In this document: positions 21,701 to 33,038 of the stretch, in pieces
Layout of the letters: each line of letters starts with the position of its first letter
Position numbering within the stretch: the first letter of the stretch is position 1
Assembly: GCA_033964015.1 (NCBI GenBank)
Contig: CM066925.1
Coordinates: 2,059,199-2,123,198 of the forward strand
DNA: 64,000 nucleotides
Direction: 5' to 3'
From: Scolanthus callimorphus
Lineage: Eukaryota > Cnidaria > Anthozoa > Actiniaria > Edwardsiidae
Translations under genes and position numbers: made by a program
The notes under the pieces: model-generated
Database searches by the model: none
Told to the model about the DNA's origin: nothing
The model's input: only the letters and a program-made list of their open reading frames with translations

Positions 21701-24700
21701 CCATTGGTGACCAGATGGTCGGAATGTCAAGCCCAGGTTAAAGCATCAAATCTCCCGGATTTTTCCACATGAAGTCAGGCACAAAAAGTCAACCGAAGTC
21801 TGCGCCATCGGCAAAGATTCGGAGAGAGTTCGGACGTTTTCGGAAGGGATTCGGAAAGGTTTCTGGAAAGACTCGGGAAAACGAGATGAGTGAGATGGTT
21901 CCGACGACTTCTCCAGACTTCAGAACTTCTGGGTTTACAGGTATGCTGTTGACACAGTTGTTTTCTGTTTTGACAGTCCCTGTGCTGTACACTACAATCA
22001 TGTTCTTGTTCTTTAGCAAGTCTTCTTACCTTGATAATCGCTTTCTGATGTGGCACATGCAGGCTTGACTTGTGTCTCCCAACTCCGCCCAGAGCTGTAT
22101 CCAGATGAACCAGATGAGTTGGACATGGTCCGCACAGGTTCTATGATTTCAAAGTCCATCTCCTTCAATGAGTCTGGGCTCCCTAAAGGTAAGTACAAGA
22201 TCAACACCCACCTTCACTACACAAATCACTGAACTGCTCACAGGCATAGATGCGTCTTCGCCCTTAAGGTTAAGGGCTAGTTTCCATATAGTCTTATCTG
22301 TCATATCAGTCAACCGTGAAACAAAAGAATAATTCTAATTTCCATTGTTTCACGGTCGACTGATGCGACAGATACGACAGATAAGACTATATGGAAACTA
22401 GGCTTAAACCAGAAACATTATATGTTTCTGGTTAAACTCACACGACTATTTTAGTCAATCGAAATGGACACATGACATTGAATTTCTCTTGTCAACTTTT
22501 GACCAAAATGGTCACGTTGGTTAACCGAAGGGGTAAAGGCGATTGCCGAAAATAAAAATCAACTGATCGTTTCTTCTACAAGAACTTCTTGAAGATGGCT
22601 GAGATACTTTTTACAAAGAAATGTATGGGCAAATACGTCAAGTTGAGGCTGGGAGGGCATCAATGCCATTTTTTGTAAAAAGTAAGCCAATGAAGTTTGA
22701 AAATTCATATCTCAACCGGTATTTAAGCAATCGCCATCACACTTTGCAATTTTACTCATGTGGATTTTTAAAATCGAATACTGGCAATTCCATTTGCTGA
22801 AAACTTTTAGATATTATCAACCAATATAAATGTCATAAAGGCCTACAGCCGATTGCGTTTGAGCGTTTTACCCTAACAGTTCGCACGTTATGTTTGAACG
22901 TTTGAAAGTTGCGTTTCTAGGATGAAACGAGACGTTTCTATGGCGAACCAAAGAGTTCTGTCCTCTCTGATTGGTCAGTGCAAAATACACATGGCGGTTG
23001 CCCTTGGAAACGTCCGACTTTTTGTCTCACAACGCAACTTTCAAACGTTCAAACGTAACGTGCGAACTGTTAGGGTAAAACGCTCAAACGCAATCGGCTG
23101 TATGGCAGATAATCACATTCCCACAAATCAAAATTGCCCAACTTACCAGGACTTTGAAGCTCCAGATGAGGGAGCATTCGTGAAAAGTCTGCTGACTGTG
23201 CACGGGACAGCAGGCTCCCACCTGGTTCAACTGACAGGGACTTGGATTGGAACTGTCTGCCCTTAGGCACAGAGTGAGCCATCTCTGTTGGGGAGAAACA
23301 CAAGACATTCCTAATAACATGCACATACTAGCAGGTGCAGGGGCATAGCCAGGAATTTTGGTTGGGGGGGGGGGGAATAGTGAAAACATGTGACGGAAAT
23401 TTCCGCCAGCAAATACAGTAAATGTATGGGGAAATCTCCCGAAAAAGGGGGGACTACGCCCCTAAGGTGTCATGTATGGGCCCTCAAACATTTCAGATTT
23501 CTCTTTTCCTCTTTTGCATAGTCAATATCTCTAAACATAGAGAAGGACCAACAAACCTTGAGACACCAAATTAAATATTGGGCTTTTCAGACAGGAGAGA
23601 CCTTAATATGTCTACAATTTTTCTGTATTATAGCATTTTTTTAAGGTCCAGAAGCAAAAAAAACCTATGGAGATTTTACTTAAAAACCGTGAGACCGTGA
23701 GATGAAGTAAAAACCGGGAGAGTTGACGTCCCTGTTAGCAGGTAACAAATGTGAGCAGATTGAGATATGCAGCTACAATACATATACACCTATATCAGAA
23801 AGGTTGAACCAGGTAGTGATGCCTAAGTATTTGTTGTAGCTTGCAGTGCTTAACAAAATGTAACATATAGGGGTCACACTATTTACCATAGTTAAATATT
23901 GCCCATTCCAAAGCACTCTCCCATAATGCATTGCAGGCTACAACAAATAGTTACACATCACAGAGGGTGTAACCTCTTCTGAAATAGGTGCATATGTCTA
24001 TTTCAATTTTATTCATAAACAGAACTCAAGTGCAGTTGTTATACCTTCCATTTTGTCTTTCTTCCTTCCACCACTTAACAGTCGGGTCAGCATTGCAGGC
24101 TTCGCCACCTTGGGGCTGTCACTTTCTGATGGGTGTCGATCACGTGACCCAGAGTTCATATGTGCACGAGGGAGGGGTGGGGAATCTGGTGAGGTGTCTG
24201 AACGAGTATGCACAGGTGCTGAAAAGAGGAGGGATGTGGGGCGTGATTTGATGGTTTGCGTCTGGGGTCTCTTTCTTGTGGTTTCACTTCCAGCAGATAA
24301 TGTATGCATAGATCTGAAACAAAAGAATAGACACAAAGAGTTAACAGCCACTTTAGAGAGGCAAAACTAATGCACTTTAATTCATTCAAACAGTAATGAA
24401 ATAATAATATGCATCTATATTCACTCAGCTCACAGAGATGGTTTTTGCTTTTGCATTGCAGGGGCATAGCCAGGGGGGTCCTGGGGTGCCCAGGACCCCC
24501 CTTTGGGGACGAAAAATACAGTCAACATTAAGGAAAAATCGGTTGTGACCCCCCTTTGGGGACGAAAAATACAGTAAACATTAAGATTTTGACCCCCCTT
24601 TCTGAGGACCTGGCTACGCCCCTGCATTGTGTTCCTTTTGGTTTCTGAGAGCTGGTGGAACCCCCAGAATTTATAGCAAAAATTCTTGGGAAATAATTCT

Positions 24701-27700
24701 GATTGTACCAACATTTGAATGTTTTCCCTCTAGAAAAAAACATGTTCAGGTTCTCTGAGACTCAGTAGCACGCACCTTATCAAAGTTCTAGGGTGAAGCC
24801 CCTGGGGCAATAATACACGATTCACAATTCTCCTTATCTTTATTGTCATTTAATATCAATCAAGTTGAAAACAATTGTTATGTCCCTCTGTCGGTACTGG
24901 TGGAGATTCTCAAACTATACTTTTAGTATGTGAATATAAACTTTAATTTTTCCAAACTGCATTTTTCTTGACAGTGTGAAATCCAGGGTCTGCATAATTT
25001 TTTTTTTACACTTAAAGAATGCCTGTCGACCGTCATGCAACATGGCCATGGTAAACAAACCAAATGTGCAAGCCATTCCTCACTTTGCCCTGTTCTGTTG
25101 CGTACAAACTCAAAGAACTTTCACAATGGCACTCAGCACGTACGGCAGTGAAGTATGTCTAAATATGCCAAGAAAATGCCAAACACTCACAAAGTGGCTC
25201 CAAATATTTTCAAATCATACGAAAATCGATACCACGGCTGCATTGCATGACAGTCGACAGGCATTCTTTAAGAGTGGCTAAGTGGTCACCAGCTGGAGTA
25301 TTAGTTGGAATAACCCCAGGCTACTAAAATGTCTGACCATACCCTAAAATAGCTTCATGCATATTCTGCGCCAATAAGGGATCATCCACTTGGATCCATA
25401 ATTCTCCAGCTCCTGTGACAGCTGATCGACCAAGCTCCATGAAAAAGAAACAGTCGGTATGGCCGCACCGGCGAATGCTTGTGAGTTGTACATCAGTGGT
25501 ATTGCCTTCAGGTTTGCCAACAAGACACAAAACCTGATTGGTCAATTGAAGTTCACAAGTTCCAGCTAGATTTTTGCTGGTTCCTAGCCCTCTAGATTTG
25601 ATTATAACATTCCATCTGTGCTGCGAATCTGGAATAAAGATAAAGGATAACAGGCATGAGTAATTATTGAATTTCAGTAGCTATTAAAGCCAATCATAAC
25701 TACTTCACTGCACTAGTTCAAACCAAACAAACACAATACTATTCCAACTGCATCATGTCTTTTCCCATGCATAACAGGGCCCAACATTAATTTTTTTGCT
25801 AGGCGCCATTGGCGACTAATTAAAACCTTTTCCTCCCCAAAATGCAAAGATTTAGTTGCCACATGAACGTGGATCTCAGCTGAACTCAGAAAGATGGGGT
25901 GCAATTTGGCCACTAGCTCTAAAACTTTTGTTGCCAGCCCCTAAATTCAGTCGCCATTGGCGACCATATGGTTGCAGTGTCGGGCCCTGCATAACAAGGT
26001 AACTTTCAAGAGGCTCTTTTGTTGGAATAATGATAATTTATGCTGTCACGTGATATGCTGTCACATGATCACTCATGTTTGTTAGCACGTTTTTCGGATT
26101 AGCCATGTGACTTTCTTACCGCTGTACTTCGCTAAGTTCCTGAAGATAAACTACAAGGTTTATAACATAATTTTAACACCTTTCACCTAGACTCGTACAC
26201 AGTCGCTAAAATAATTCAGGACAAAAAAGGAACAAGAAGGGTGGAATAGAATGTGATGCAATAAGGCTTCTGGGAAGAGAAATTAGAACATGCTTCCCAC
26301 AATTCCTTGCGTGCCATCATTTCTCCTTCCCACAATTCCTTGCTCTTTCACAATGTGCACTGTTTTGCAGTCAACCAGAATCAGCTGTTATTATAAATTG
26401 TGTGTTTCCAGAAATTATCCATACCCCCCCCCCCCCCCCCCCCCCCCCTACGGAAGGGATTGGAATTTCCAGAGGGGTGGGGGGGGGTCAATTTGCCTGA
26501 TCTTTTTCATACAAATACTGCATTTTTCTTCGGAAATTCCAGAGGGGTGGGGGGGGGGGGTCACTTTTCAACACCCTTCCGTTGGGGGGGTATGGATATT
26601 TTTTGGAACCACACATTGCTTCAATGGCAATGTAAGTTCATTTCAGTTTTAGTTAAAAGGTAGGAGAATAATGATCTGAAATAAAATGGGGAATGCCTTG
26701 AGCAAGAAACAAACAAACAACAAGAAAAAGAAATGTGGATGGATGAAGGATGCAAAATGGACAAACGTATAATGGGTGGCTGAATGGATAAGTCCTGCTT
26801 GTTTCTTATGTAATTCCAGAAATTAGATAGGAATTTACCTCCACCCCATGGAATTTCCTATGAAAAATGATAAATAAAAGCAGGGATGTCAACTCTCCCG
26901 GTTTTGCCGGGAGTCTCCCGGTTTTTTACTTCATCTCACGGTTTTTAAGTAAAATCTCCCGGTTTTCTTTCAAAAATCGCCATAGTTTTTTTTTGCTTCT
27001 GGACCTTCAAAATCGCTAAAATACAGAAAAACTGTAGACATATTTAGGTCTTTTCCTGTCTCAAAAGCCCAATATTTTGGTGTCTCACGGTTTTTGGAGC
27101 GGCATGGTTGACGTCCCTGTAAAAGGTGGATTAACCTGCCACTCTCCTGGAATTTCCCATTACCATATTGTTTGTGGGGATATGGACCTTGCCTGGAATT
27201 ACACATTTTATCATTGTGTGTTTGCAGACAAAAATCCATAACCCGGTTACAGTGGTTGATATGACACATGCAGGAAAAATTGTCAAGCAGGGGAAGAAGG
27301 GGGTCTTGTGACTCTCTTATAAATATGCTCTACCTGAATATTGTACCTGCTATGGCTGATATTATAGTTCAAACTAATATTGCACTTCCTGTAACAGGAA
27401 GTATGACTTTCAGCAAAACAATTCCCTGCAAATTGGCAGCGAGCAGAGAATTAGTAGGTTCAGAAAATGAAAACAAAAACTTACCAGTTTCTAAAGCTTC
27501 CTCGCTTTTTTTCCTTTTCTTCCAATAATGCATCCAGCCACGAAGTTAGCTCATCGTTTGTATCCGCCACAAGTCCAAACACATCTTCCCTCGTATATAA
27601 AACGAAGGCAAATTTTTGCTTTGTGTCTTCTTTTCTAGCAATACTAAAACAGCTTGCAAGCTCGATAACCCTCTTTGGTGGAACATTCGATCGGAATTTT

Positions 27701-28860
27701 TGTCGTTTTCATAATATTCAAGTCTTGCCTTTCCTTGAGATGAAACAGAGTGAAGAACAAAATACCGTCTTTTTAAAGTCTAAAACAAGAAATGGAGATA
27801 GAAAATTAATGGAGGAAAAACTTCTGCAGCTGAATTAACAGTGTATTATTTTTGTTGCGTGACAAATTCTTCATACAAACAGTTTATAAAACGCGCTTTA
27901 ATAAAAGTTACGTCCTTTTGTACTGACAAGAACATTTCCGATCCTCAATTAATTTTTCATTCAAAAAGTTATTAAAGTTAACTTACGTGAACGCGTCTCT
28001 GACATGAAATTTTTCCGATCCTCAATTAATTATTGCAAGGGTAGAAATACATGTATAAAATCGTAATTGATTTCCTCATCGAAAGTGGCAAAATTATTAG
28101 AAGATCGGAAATAACACTATTCTTTATTTTCCGCCGGCAAGATTCGAGATTGCACAATTAGTTGTGGGATCCAAATAAATTTCACAATAGCAAGCACGCT
28201 ACATCGAAAAAAGTATTTAGAATATAGAAAAAGTACATCTAAAATAAGAAGCTCTGTCACTTTAGAAGACTAGTGGGTTGTTGGGGCAAATTATTTTGAT
28301 ATTCAAACATATTGGGCAGAACGACAGCTGACAAACATAGTTCAATGAGTAAATTATTGTGTGTAAACGCACTTCACTTGCAAAAACATGATTTTGAACT
28401 CAACCGAACAATATTTGGTAAATAATAATCGATGTTTAACATGTATATTGAACTCAATATAACATTTACAGTATCGAACACAGATTAGAGTTCCAGTGAG
28501 AGAGATTACAGAGAATTACAGATGTTTATAGCGTACGATCAGCAAATAGTACAAAGTTTGGAGAGTAGAACAATAACATTATGCGATGGAGCTTGTAACA
28601 CAGGACAAGAAAATACTGCAACAAATAACGGCTAATTACGAAGAAAATAAGTATTTACAATTAATAGAGATGATGAAAAACTTTCCAGAGTCAATACAAC
28701 AGTTCGAACATGACAAGAAAATTTACGCTTGAACAAGCGACTAAACACAAGAAAGTATTACTGGTTCATTCAACGCGCTCCGCCACATCTATAAGTCAAA
28801 ACACTTGCTTACCTTTAGCCGTCTAAGAAAGCCTTGCTTTCTGATACCCATATCACCCAT
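17493..28860 (-). CDS. IRS: Insulin receptor substrate (PH-PTB-tyrosine tail), 8 exons
   Basis: Docking protein that links activated insulin/IGF-type receptor kinases to SH2 proteins at the membrane. Coding exons, right to left: 28813-28860, 27485-27779, 25343-25628, 24045-24313, 23147-23284, 22030-22182, 20174-20265, 17493-18733; about 840 codons. The first two encode the PH domain (GIRKQGFLRRLK, RRYFVLHS, LEYYEND, FVLYTRED), the third the PTB domain (RRCGHTDCFFFMELGRSAVTG, split here by the reader's limit: RRCGH, FFFMELGRSAVTG, WIQVDD, AQNMHEAI). The rest is a Ser-rich linker and a tail of Tyr motifs ending in LNYISLDL and TTYSEIDF, as in vertebrate IRS1. The start is ATG 28858-28860, after an in-frame stop upstream. 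All joints are GT..AG. Three frame breaks (27697-27701, 27506-27512, 17981) look like single-base errors, because correcting each restores family sequence or splice phase. Confidence 0.93.
19096..19252. mobile_element. Foldback, TAATAGACCAGGTTCGAA ends
   Basis: TAATAGACCAGGTTCGAATT and TTCGAACATGGCCTATTA bound it; TCGAGGCTTTCTTC and GAAGAAAGCCTCGA form the inner stem. A diverged relative lies near 44290-44425. Intron of IRS. Confidence 0.75.
19563..19725. mobile_element. Foldback, CTGCTCGCAGGCGTTGGAGA arms
   Basis: CTGCTCGCAGGCGTTGGAGA and the exact inverse TCTCCAACGCCTGCGAGCAG close a stem of about 25 bp. The loop is GC-rich with no coding signal. Intron of IRS. Confidence 0.8.
19998..20093. 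repeat. 15-bp tandem repeat, six units
   Basis: Unit CCCATGCACCCCTCC with alternating variants (CACCCC, CGCGCC, CGCTCC). A 15-bp period keeps any frame open, which explains the overlapping Pro/Met-rich frames here. It is in an IRS intron. Confidence 0.88.
21075..21309. mobile_element. Long foldback, GTGGAGATAAGGAATTAACC arms
   Basis: About 105-bp arms run from GTGGAGATAAGGAATTAACC to its inverse, including AGCTGAAGTGCGCCTAATGA and GGGCTAACGCTCAGAAGCAC. It is flanked by TCTGTAACAGA-type sequence, shared with the neighbour at 21354-21650. Confidence 0.8.
21354..21650. mobile_element. Foldback, CCCCTCTGTAACAGAC ends
   Basis: CCCCTCTGTAACAGACC and GGTCTGTTACAGAGGGG are exact inverted ends. A third half-copy of the end (CACCCCTCTGTAACAGAG) is at 21062, left of the 21075-21309 foldback, which suggests insertion into an older copy. 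Confidence 0.7.
22270..22407. mobile_element. Foldback, TTAAGGGCTAGTTTCCATAT arms
   Basis: Arms of about 45 bp: CTAGTTTCCATATAGTCTTA and its inverse TAAGACTATATGGAAACTAG, then ATCTGTCATATCAGTC against GACTGATGCGACAGAT. Intron of IRS, left part near exon 22030-22182. Confidence 0.8.
22846..23100. mobile_element. 254-bp foldback MITE, CAGCCGATTGCGTTTGAGCG ends, copy 2
   Basis: Same element as 11196-11449 in the opposite orientation, nearly identical over its length and flanked by TA at 22844-22845 and 23101-23102. Its right edge is 45 bp from IRS exon 23147-23284. Confidence 0.88.
23338..23465. mobile_element. hAT-like MITE, CAGGGGCATAGCCAGG end
   Basis: Starts CAGGGGCATAGCCAGGAAT and ends GACTACGCCCCTAAG, an imperfect inverse. 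Same family as 24459-24624. Confidence 0.55.
24459..24624. mobile_element. hAT-like MITE, CAGGGGCATAGCCAGG ends, internal duplication
   Basis: Ends CAGGGGCATAGCCAGG and CCTGGCTACGCCCCTG. Inside, CCCCCTTTGGGGACGAAAAA with ACAGTMAACATTAAG occurs twice in tandem. Intron of IRS. Confidence 0.75.
25343..25628 (-). other. IRS: IRS PTB domain exon
   Basis: One exon carries most of a PTB (IRS-type) domain: RWNVIIKSRGLG, NLAGTCELQLTNQ, SIRRCGHTDCFFFMELG, RSAVTGAGELWIQVDD and AQNMHEAILG. The RRCGH block and the GRSAVTG block are the hallmark of IRS/DOK-type PTB domains that bind NPxpY in receptor juxtamembrane regions. No frame damage is seen in this exon. It is the strongest single piece of evidence for the gene identity. 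Confidence 0.95.
25775..25989. mobile_element. hAT-like MITE, CAGGGCCC..GGGCCCTG ends
   Basis: Starts CAGGGCCCAACATTAA and ends GTGTCGGGCCCTG. GGCGCCATTGGCGACTAA and GTCGCCATTGGCGACC repeats lie inside. Intron of IRS. Confidence 0.65.
26402..26614. mobile_element. Foldback element with poly-C tract
   Basis: Ends GTGTTTCCAGAAATTATCCA and TGGATATTTTTTGGAACCAC are inverted. An uninterrupted run of 25 C lies at 26424-26448, with GGAATTTCCAGAGGGGTGGG twice inside. Same family as 5439-5698. Confidence 0.75.
26882..27119. mobile_element. hAT-like MITE, CAGGGATGTCAAC ends
   Basis: Starts CAGGGATGTCAACTCTCCCG and ends GGTTGACGTCCCTG. TCCCGGTTTT repeats lie inside. Related half-copies lie near 14395-14535 and 23640-23735. 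Intron of IRS. Confidence 0.7.
27485..28860 (-). other. IRS: IRS PH domain exons
   Basis: Exons 28813-28860 and 27485-27779 encode an N-terminal PH domain, which in this family binds phosphoinositides and places the protein near the receptor. Conserved positions seen are GIRKQGFLRRLK, RRYFVLHS, LEYYEN, ELASCFSI, FVLYTRED and a Trp in SWLDALL. A T5 run on the plus strand at 27697-27701 (A5 in the message) shifts frame after LEYYEND. A T7 run at 27506-27512 shifts it again; with six, the exon ends in the phase needed by the PTB exon. Confidence 0.88.
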
Positions 28861-29712
28861 ATCTTCAAGTGTCCTTTCCCTGAGCTTTTCCAATGCTTTC
28901 CTGCTTCTTCATAAGAGTTTTAGTTTCAGAATCGACCTTTTCCAAGACCACTCATCGTGCAAAGTCAATCCTTCCTGTCGAGATGTCGCCAACTTGTGAT
29001 CCACAATTGCGTTGATATCGGCCTTTGCAAATTTAATTCCTTGGCCAAGGACACATGTTTCTTGCTGTAAAACCAACTTTATATCCTGATAGGGCTGCCT
29101 AGGTGTTTACATGTTAATTGGAGCCCTGGGTTAATGCTGATTTCGTTTAGATTTTGACTTGATCATTTGTTCTGCGCACTCCGACCGTCAACACTGTGTA
29201 GCCTGGGGAGAACACTGTATGTTTTATACAGGAACGCCTGGGAGATTTAGAAGTCGCCCAAACTCCCACATGATTCAGACCATCACATTTTCAAGATCCA
29301 TCCACTACAAGCGACTTAAATCCTGCGCTAGACAATGCCAAAAATGAGTGAACTTCAGAATAAATGTTTCCATTATTATTAACGGTAGTGACAATGTAAA
29401 ATTGGGGAGACGAGGGAAGGGGACGCGAATGACTGTGTCCGCCGCGCGCTTGGTCCGCCTCGGGTCCGCCTCTCGACCCAACACGATACTCAAAGCCAAA
29501 CTACTGACTCAGAACTTCCCACTGAATAGCGCCTTTCATTTTTCCAGGGATTTTTTAATGCCATTCCCTTTAGGCATATGGTTTGTGCTAGTCGTGCGTC
29601 GCGTAATGCTATCTCCCCCACAGTCCCCCGCCCCCTCCCGACCATGGACTAAATGCAGTGTGTGTATCGTGTGTGTATCGTGTATGTGTATCGGGGGAAC
29701 TTTTGAAGAACC

Positions 29713-29935
29713 CAGAGGCGGATCCATACTAGGTTACATAGGTTCGGTAACCTAGTCAAAATTTTCGAAATGTAATTTTTCATAAGGGTGAGATGATATT
29801 TTCTGGTTCAGTCACTTACCATAACCCTCTCATTTTACATCCGGAACCTACTCATTCAAACTAAAACCTAGTCACCTCAAAACCTGGATCCACGGCCCTG
29901 GAACCTACCCCCCCCCCCCCCCCCCCCCCCCCCCC
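29713..29935. mobile_element. hAT-like MITE followed by poly-C tract
   Basis: CAGAGGCGGATCCATACTAG to CTGGATCCACGGCCCTG (29713-29900), then GAACCTA and an uninterrupted run of 28 C at 29908-29935. ACCTAGTC-type words recur inside. Confidence 0.6.
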
Positions 29936-30484
29936 TTTGTTGTGTTCTTGTTTGGATACACGGCACGGGGCTCACTTACCATTTTGCATGATCGGGTGGT
30001 CGCGAGCGATCGCGATTCTTCGCGCCATTCAAGCAAAAGTGTGTAACCTTCAAGAGAGGAAAGGGGTTGCGGAATACATCAACCGTAAGGACGTATCTAC
30101 AATACATTTATATGTGGATGTTTTCAGACTCTGCAAGATCTCAGAACCCTCGCCATAATACATATGTGCTAGATTATATATACAGCAAGATGCACATGTA
30201 AATATTCTACTACTTTTCACTGTTTTAACGAGTGGGTGCAATTCAACGTCACGCGAATGTCACGCAACTCTCAGTGGATTCGATTTTTTTTAGGACCAGC
30301 TTGAGTGTAAAAATCTGACCACAGGTTTTTCAAATATAAGAGAAGAGGCTATTCAGAGTTTGAACATTGCCACTCCCATGAGGTGTTTAGAAAACCTAAT
30401 GGTCATTAATATAGAGGAGGAACAGAAGCATGGGCCAATGATTGAGCCTGAGGTACACCACAGGTCAGAATGTGGCTACCGGAG

Positions 30485-30690
30485 AGGTGACCGTGTCACC
30501 CAATAGTACCCTAGCTTTTTCAAAATTATTTCATGGTCGGTCGTATCGAAGGCTTTCTTGAGATCAATAAAAAAACTCCATTAAGAAGGCCATTATCAAT
30601 GTTGACAGACCAGAGCTGTTATGGAGTGACCTAAAGCCAGATTAACATTTTTAATAAGCTGTTTTCACTATAAGGTACTGAACAGTTAAA
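30485..30690 (-). pseudogene. Decayed non-LTR retrotransposon reverse-transcriptase fragment
   Basis: The minus strand encodes FIDLKKAFDTTDHEIILKKL, the RT motif A block (FxDLKKAFDxxxH) of LINE-type elements, preceded in other frames by SGFRSLH and NIDNGLLNGVF. Frameshifts and stops break it on both sides. It is a short dead relic, with no endonuclease domain or 3' tail seen. Confidence 0.75.
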
Positions 30691-31649
30691 GCCTGTAAAA
30701 TTCAAAATCTTACCAAGAAACACATCAAGCTCAGCATACTTGTAGAAGTTAATGCGTTTCAAATGGTTGGATAAAATTGTGCCGTAATTCCCGTACGTAC
30801 TGTAAAAGTGAAGGTTAAAAAGATATCTGTGACGGCGGCCATTTTGAATCTCTTTTGTTATTCATGAGGTTCCTTTGTTATATTCATGAGTTCCTGATGA
30901 CTGAAAAGTCAAGAATGACATAGACTGTACAGCTTTCCCGGCATAATGTATATGGGTTTAATGGTCTGGTATCTCCACATAGACGTTGTCTGAATAATTT
31001 CACTGGGTAATTTCGAATAAAGAAAATGTTTTTTGGTATTTTCTAATAAACCTATAATGTTTTGTTTATGCCAGCAGAGATCACAGAAAACGTAACAAAC
31101 GAAATCAGTAAAATGTCAACATAACTGACACTAAATGTTCAATGCATTGGAGGGATATATTTTGCCAACGTCGCACACATTTAGGCACGCTGTACTTGTA
31201 GCGCTATAGCCTATTTATGTCTTCTGGAGAGGAGGCACAACTCATGCATTTGAATAACAAAGAACTAATATGGCTGCTAACTTCTAATTTATGTTTCTGA
31301 CGTTAGAGTGGGAATTAAGGACAGATTTACAGCTAGGAATTTAAAGTGTGTGATTCCGTACAATGATGGGAAGTTTTGGATACATTTGATCCTTGAATGA
31401 GGGGTTTACAGGCGTACAAGTTCGCAATTTTTTGCAGACGTGTGAGCAGCAGGGGAACAAATGCTAAATATCGGGGTGTTGTCCCACAAGCCAATCTGTG
31501 CGATAGGAATCAAATTGAACCTTAGGTATGTACCTGTCTTTCTATGTTATTTTCCTGTGTCTGCGCGTTGGGTGCTACGACGCGATTTTTTTCCGGTTGC
31601 TGGTCCTAGAATCCTAGACTAGCAAAACTATAAAAATTGGCCTGTAGCT

Positions 31650-31731
31650 GCCTCCTTTGCAGCCGCTGGTCGCTCGTTTCACTTTCTCGGGAAAGTGAAA
31701 CGAGCGACACGCCAGCGGCTGCAAAGGAGGC
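31650..31731. mobile_element. Near-perfect palindrome, 82 bp
   Basis: GCCTCCTTTGCAGCCGCTGG and its inverse, then CGCTCGTTTCACTTT and its inverse, around a CTCGGG loop. One small bulge breaks the stem. Confidence 0.8.
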
Positions 31732-32885
31732 TATTAATTTCCAGGGTCAGACTTTTCACCTTTCTTGAAAACAGGTGAGACACTTGCAAATATGCATGTC
31801 AAGAAAGGAAATAAGATTCGGATGGGATGTCTGTGGTCTCACAAGCCAAATCAATCTTGCCGATCACTAGCGGATAAGATGATTATGAGCCGTTCACTTT
31901 TAGCTCTTCAATGCCACTCAATTTTTCCTTATACGTGAGTTTAATAGCTTTTTTAAGATTTTCCAGGTCTGGCGCATATCACACTTATTACTTTCCAAGT
32001 TATTGGTAGTGTTTTGATAGCATTGTCGGCTGAATTCCTTTCTTTTTTGTATTCACTCCAACTTGCTTCATCGCCATTTGTTCTGCGCCTTCCTTTTGAG
32101 AACAGTTAGTAGCTGCTAACGCTATTGGCATGATGCACTTCATTGTTCTATTGTATTCTCGTTCTATTCTTGTGTTTCCATTGTTTTCACTGAGGTGCAT
32201 CAATCCTATAGGGTTAGGTCTTCCGTAGCTTCTACATGATCCTTTACAGCAGATCCCGATACAGCAGTGCCCTGATTTAATACCCATGATGCAGCCGGTA
32301 ATGCGAACTCTTAAAATACTCTCACACCTGTCCTAGGGTGAAGAAAAAGAACATGTTCGATTCGCCTTTGTCACACAAGCGCCATTTTGAATTTCTAACC
32401 CATTTTATTCAGCATGGAAACGAGGCCAAGCAGGGCGCGGGTTTTACTCGTGTTGGAAAGCGAAGCGTGATGCTGGGATTTATGGTACAAAAGTTACCAA
32501 GCTACCAAAAAGTACTCTTTATTTGTTTCAGAACCAAAAAGTTGATTTAATAATAATAATGATGTTTAGCCAACACCGCGGCAAAACGCATTTGCCATGC
32601 GCTAAAGATTCGCTTCCTGTGAAATGAAAACAAAAGAAATAATCACACATAACAAAGATATCTCGTGCTCTCTTGGAAATTTGGAAAACGTAAGCTCCAG
32701 ACACAAAACGTAGGCCACAAATTGCAGAGCAACTAGAATATGACCATATCTTTCTCTGAACTTTTGCACCTCGAAATTTAAGGCTTGCACCCGAGGCGAA
32801 AATTCTGGTTTAAAGTCAAAATTTATCGTTCGCTGTTGTTATGTAGATTTTTTCATTGTCTTCAATTCACAGACAGGGCAGTGAA

Positions 32886-33038
32886 TCTGTTTTGCCGCGG
32901 TGTCTGTTTTGCCGCGGTGTCTGTTTAGCCGCGGTGTCTGTTTTGCCGCGGTGTCTGTTTTGCCGCGGTGTCTGTTTTGCCGCGGTGTCTGTTTTGCCGC
33001 GGTGTCTGTTTTGCCGCGGTGTCTGTTTAGCCAGGGAG
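32886..33038. repeat. 17-bp tandem repeat, nine units
   Basis: Unit TCTGTTTTGCCGCGGTG. The third unit has TTTAGCC and the last is degenerate (TCTGTTTAGCCAGGGAG). Because 17 is not a multiple of 3, each strand shows cyclic Arg/Cys-rich frames that are artefacts of the repeat. Each unit contains CCGCGG. Confidence 0.92.

Noticed and set aside
32000..32287. 95-codon minus-strand frame with a Cys cluster (CCIGICCKGSC)
   Set aside because: The Cys spacing is suggestive of a small disulfide peptide, but there is no signal peptide, promoter or homology I can name.
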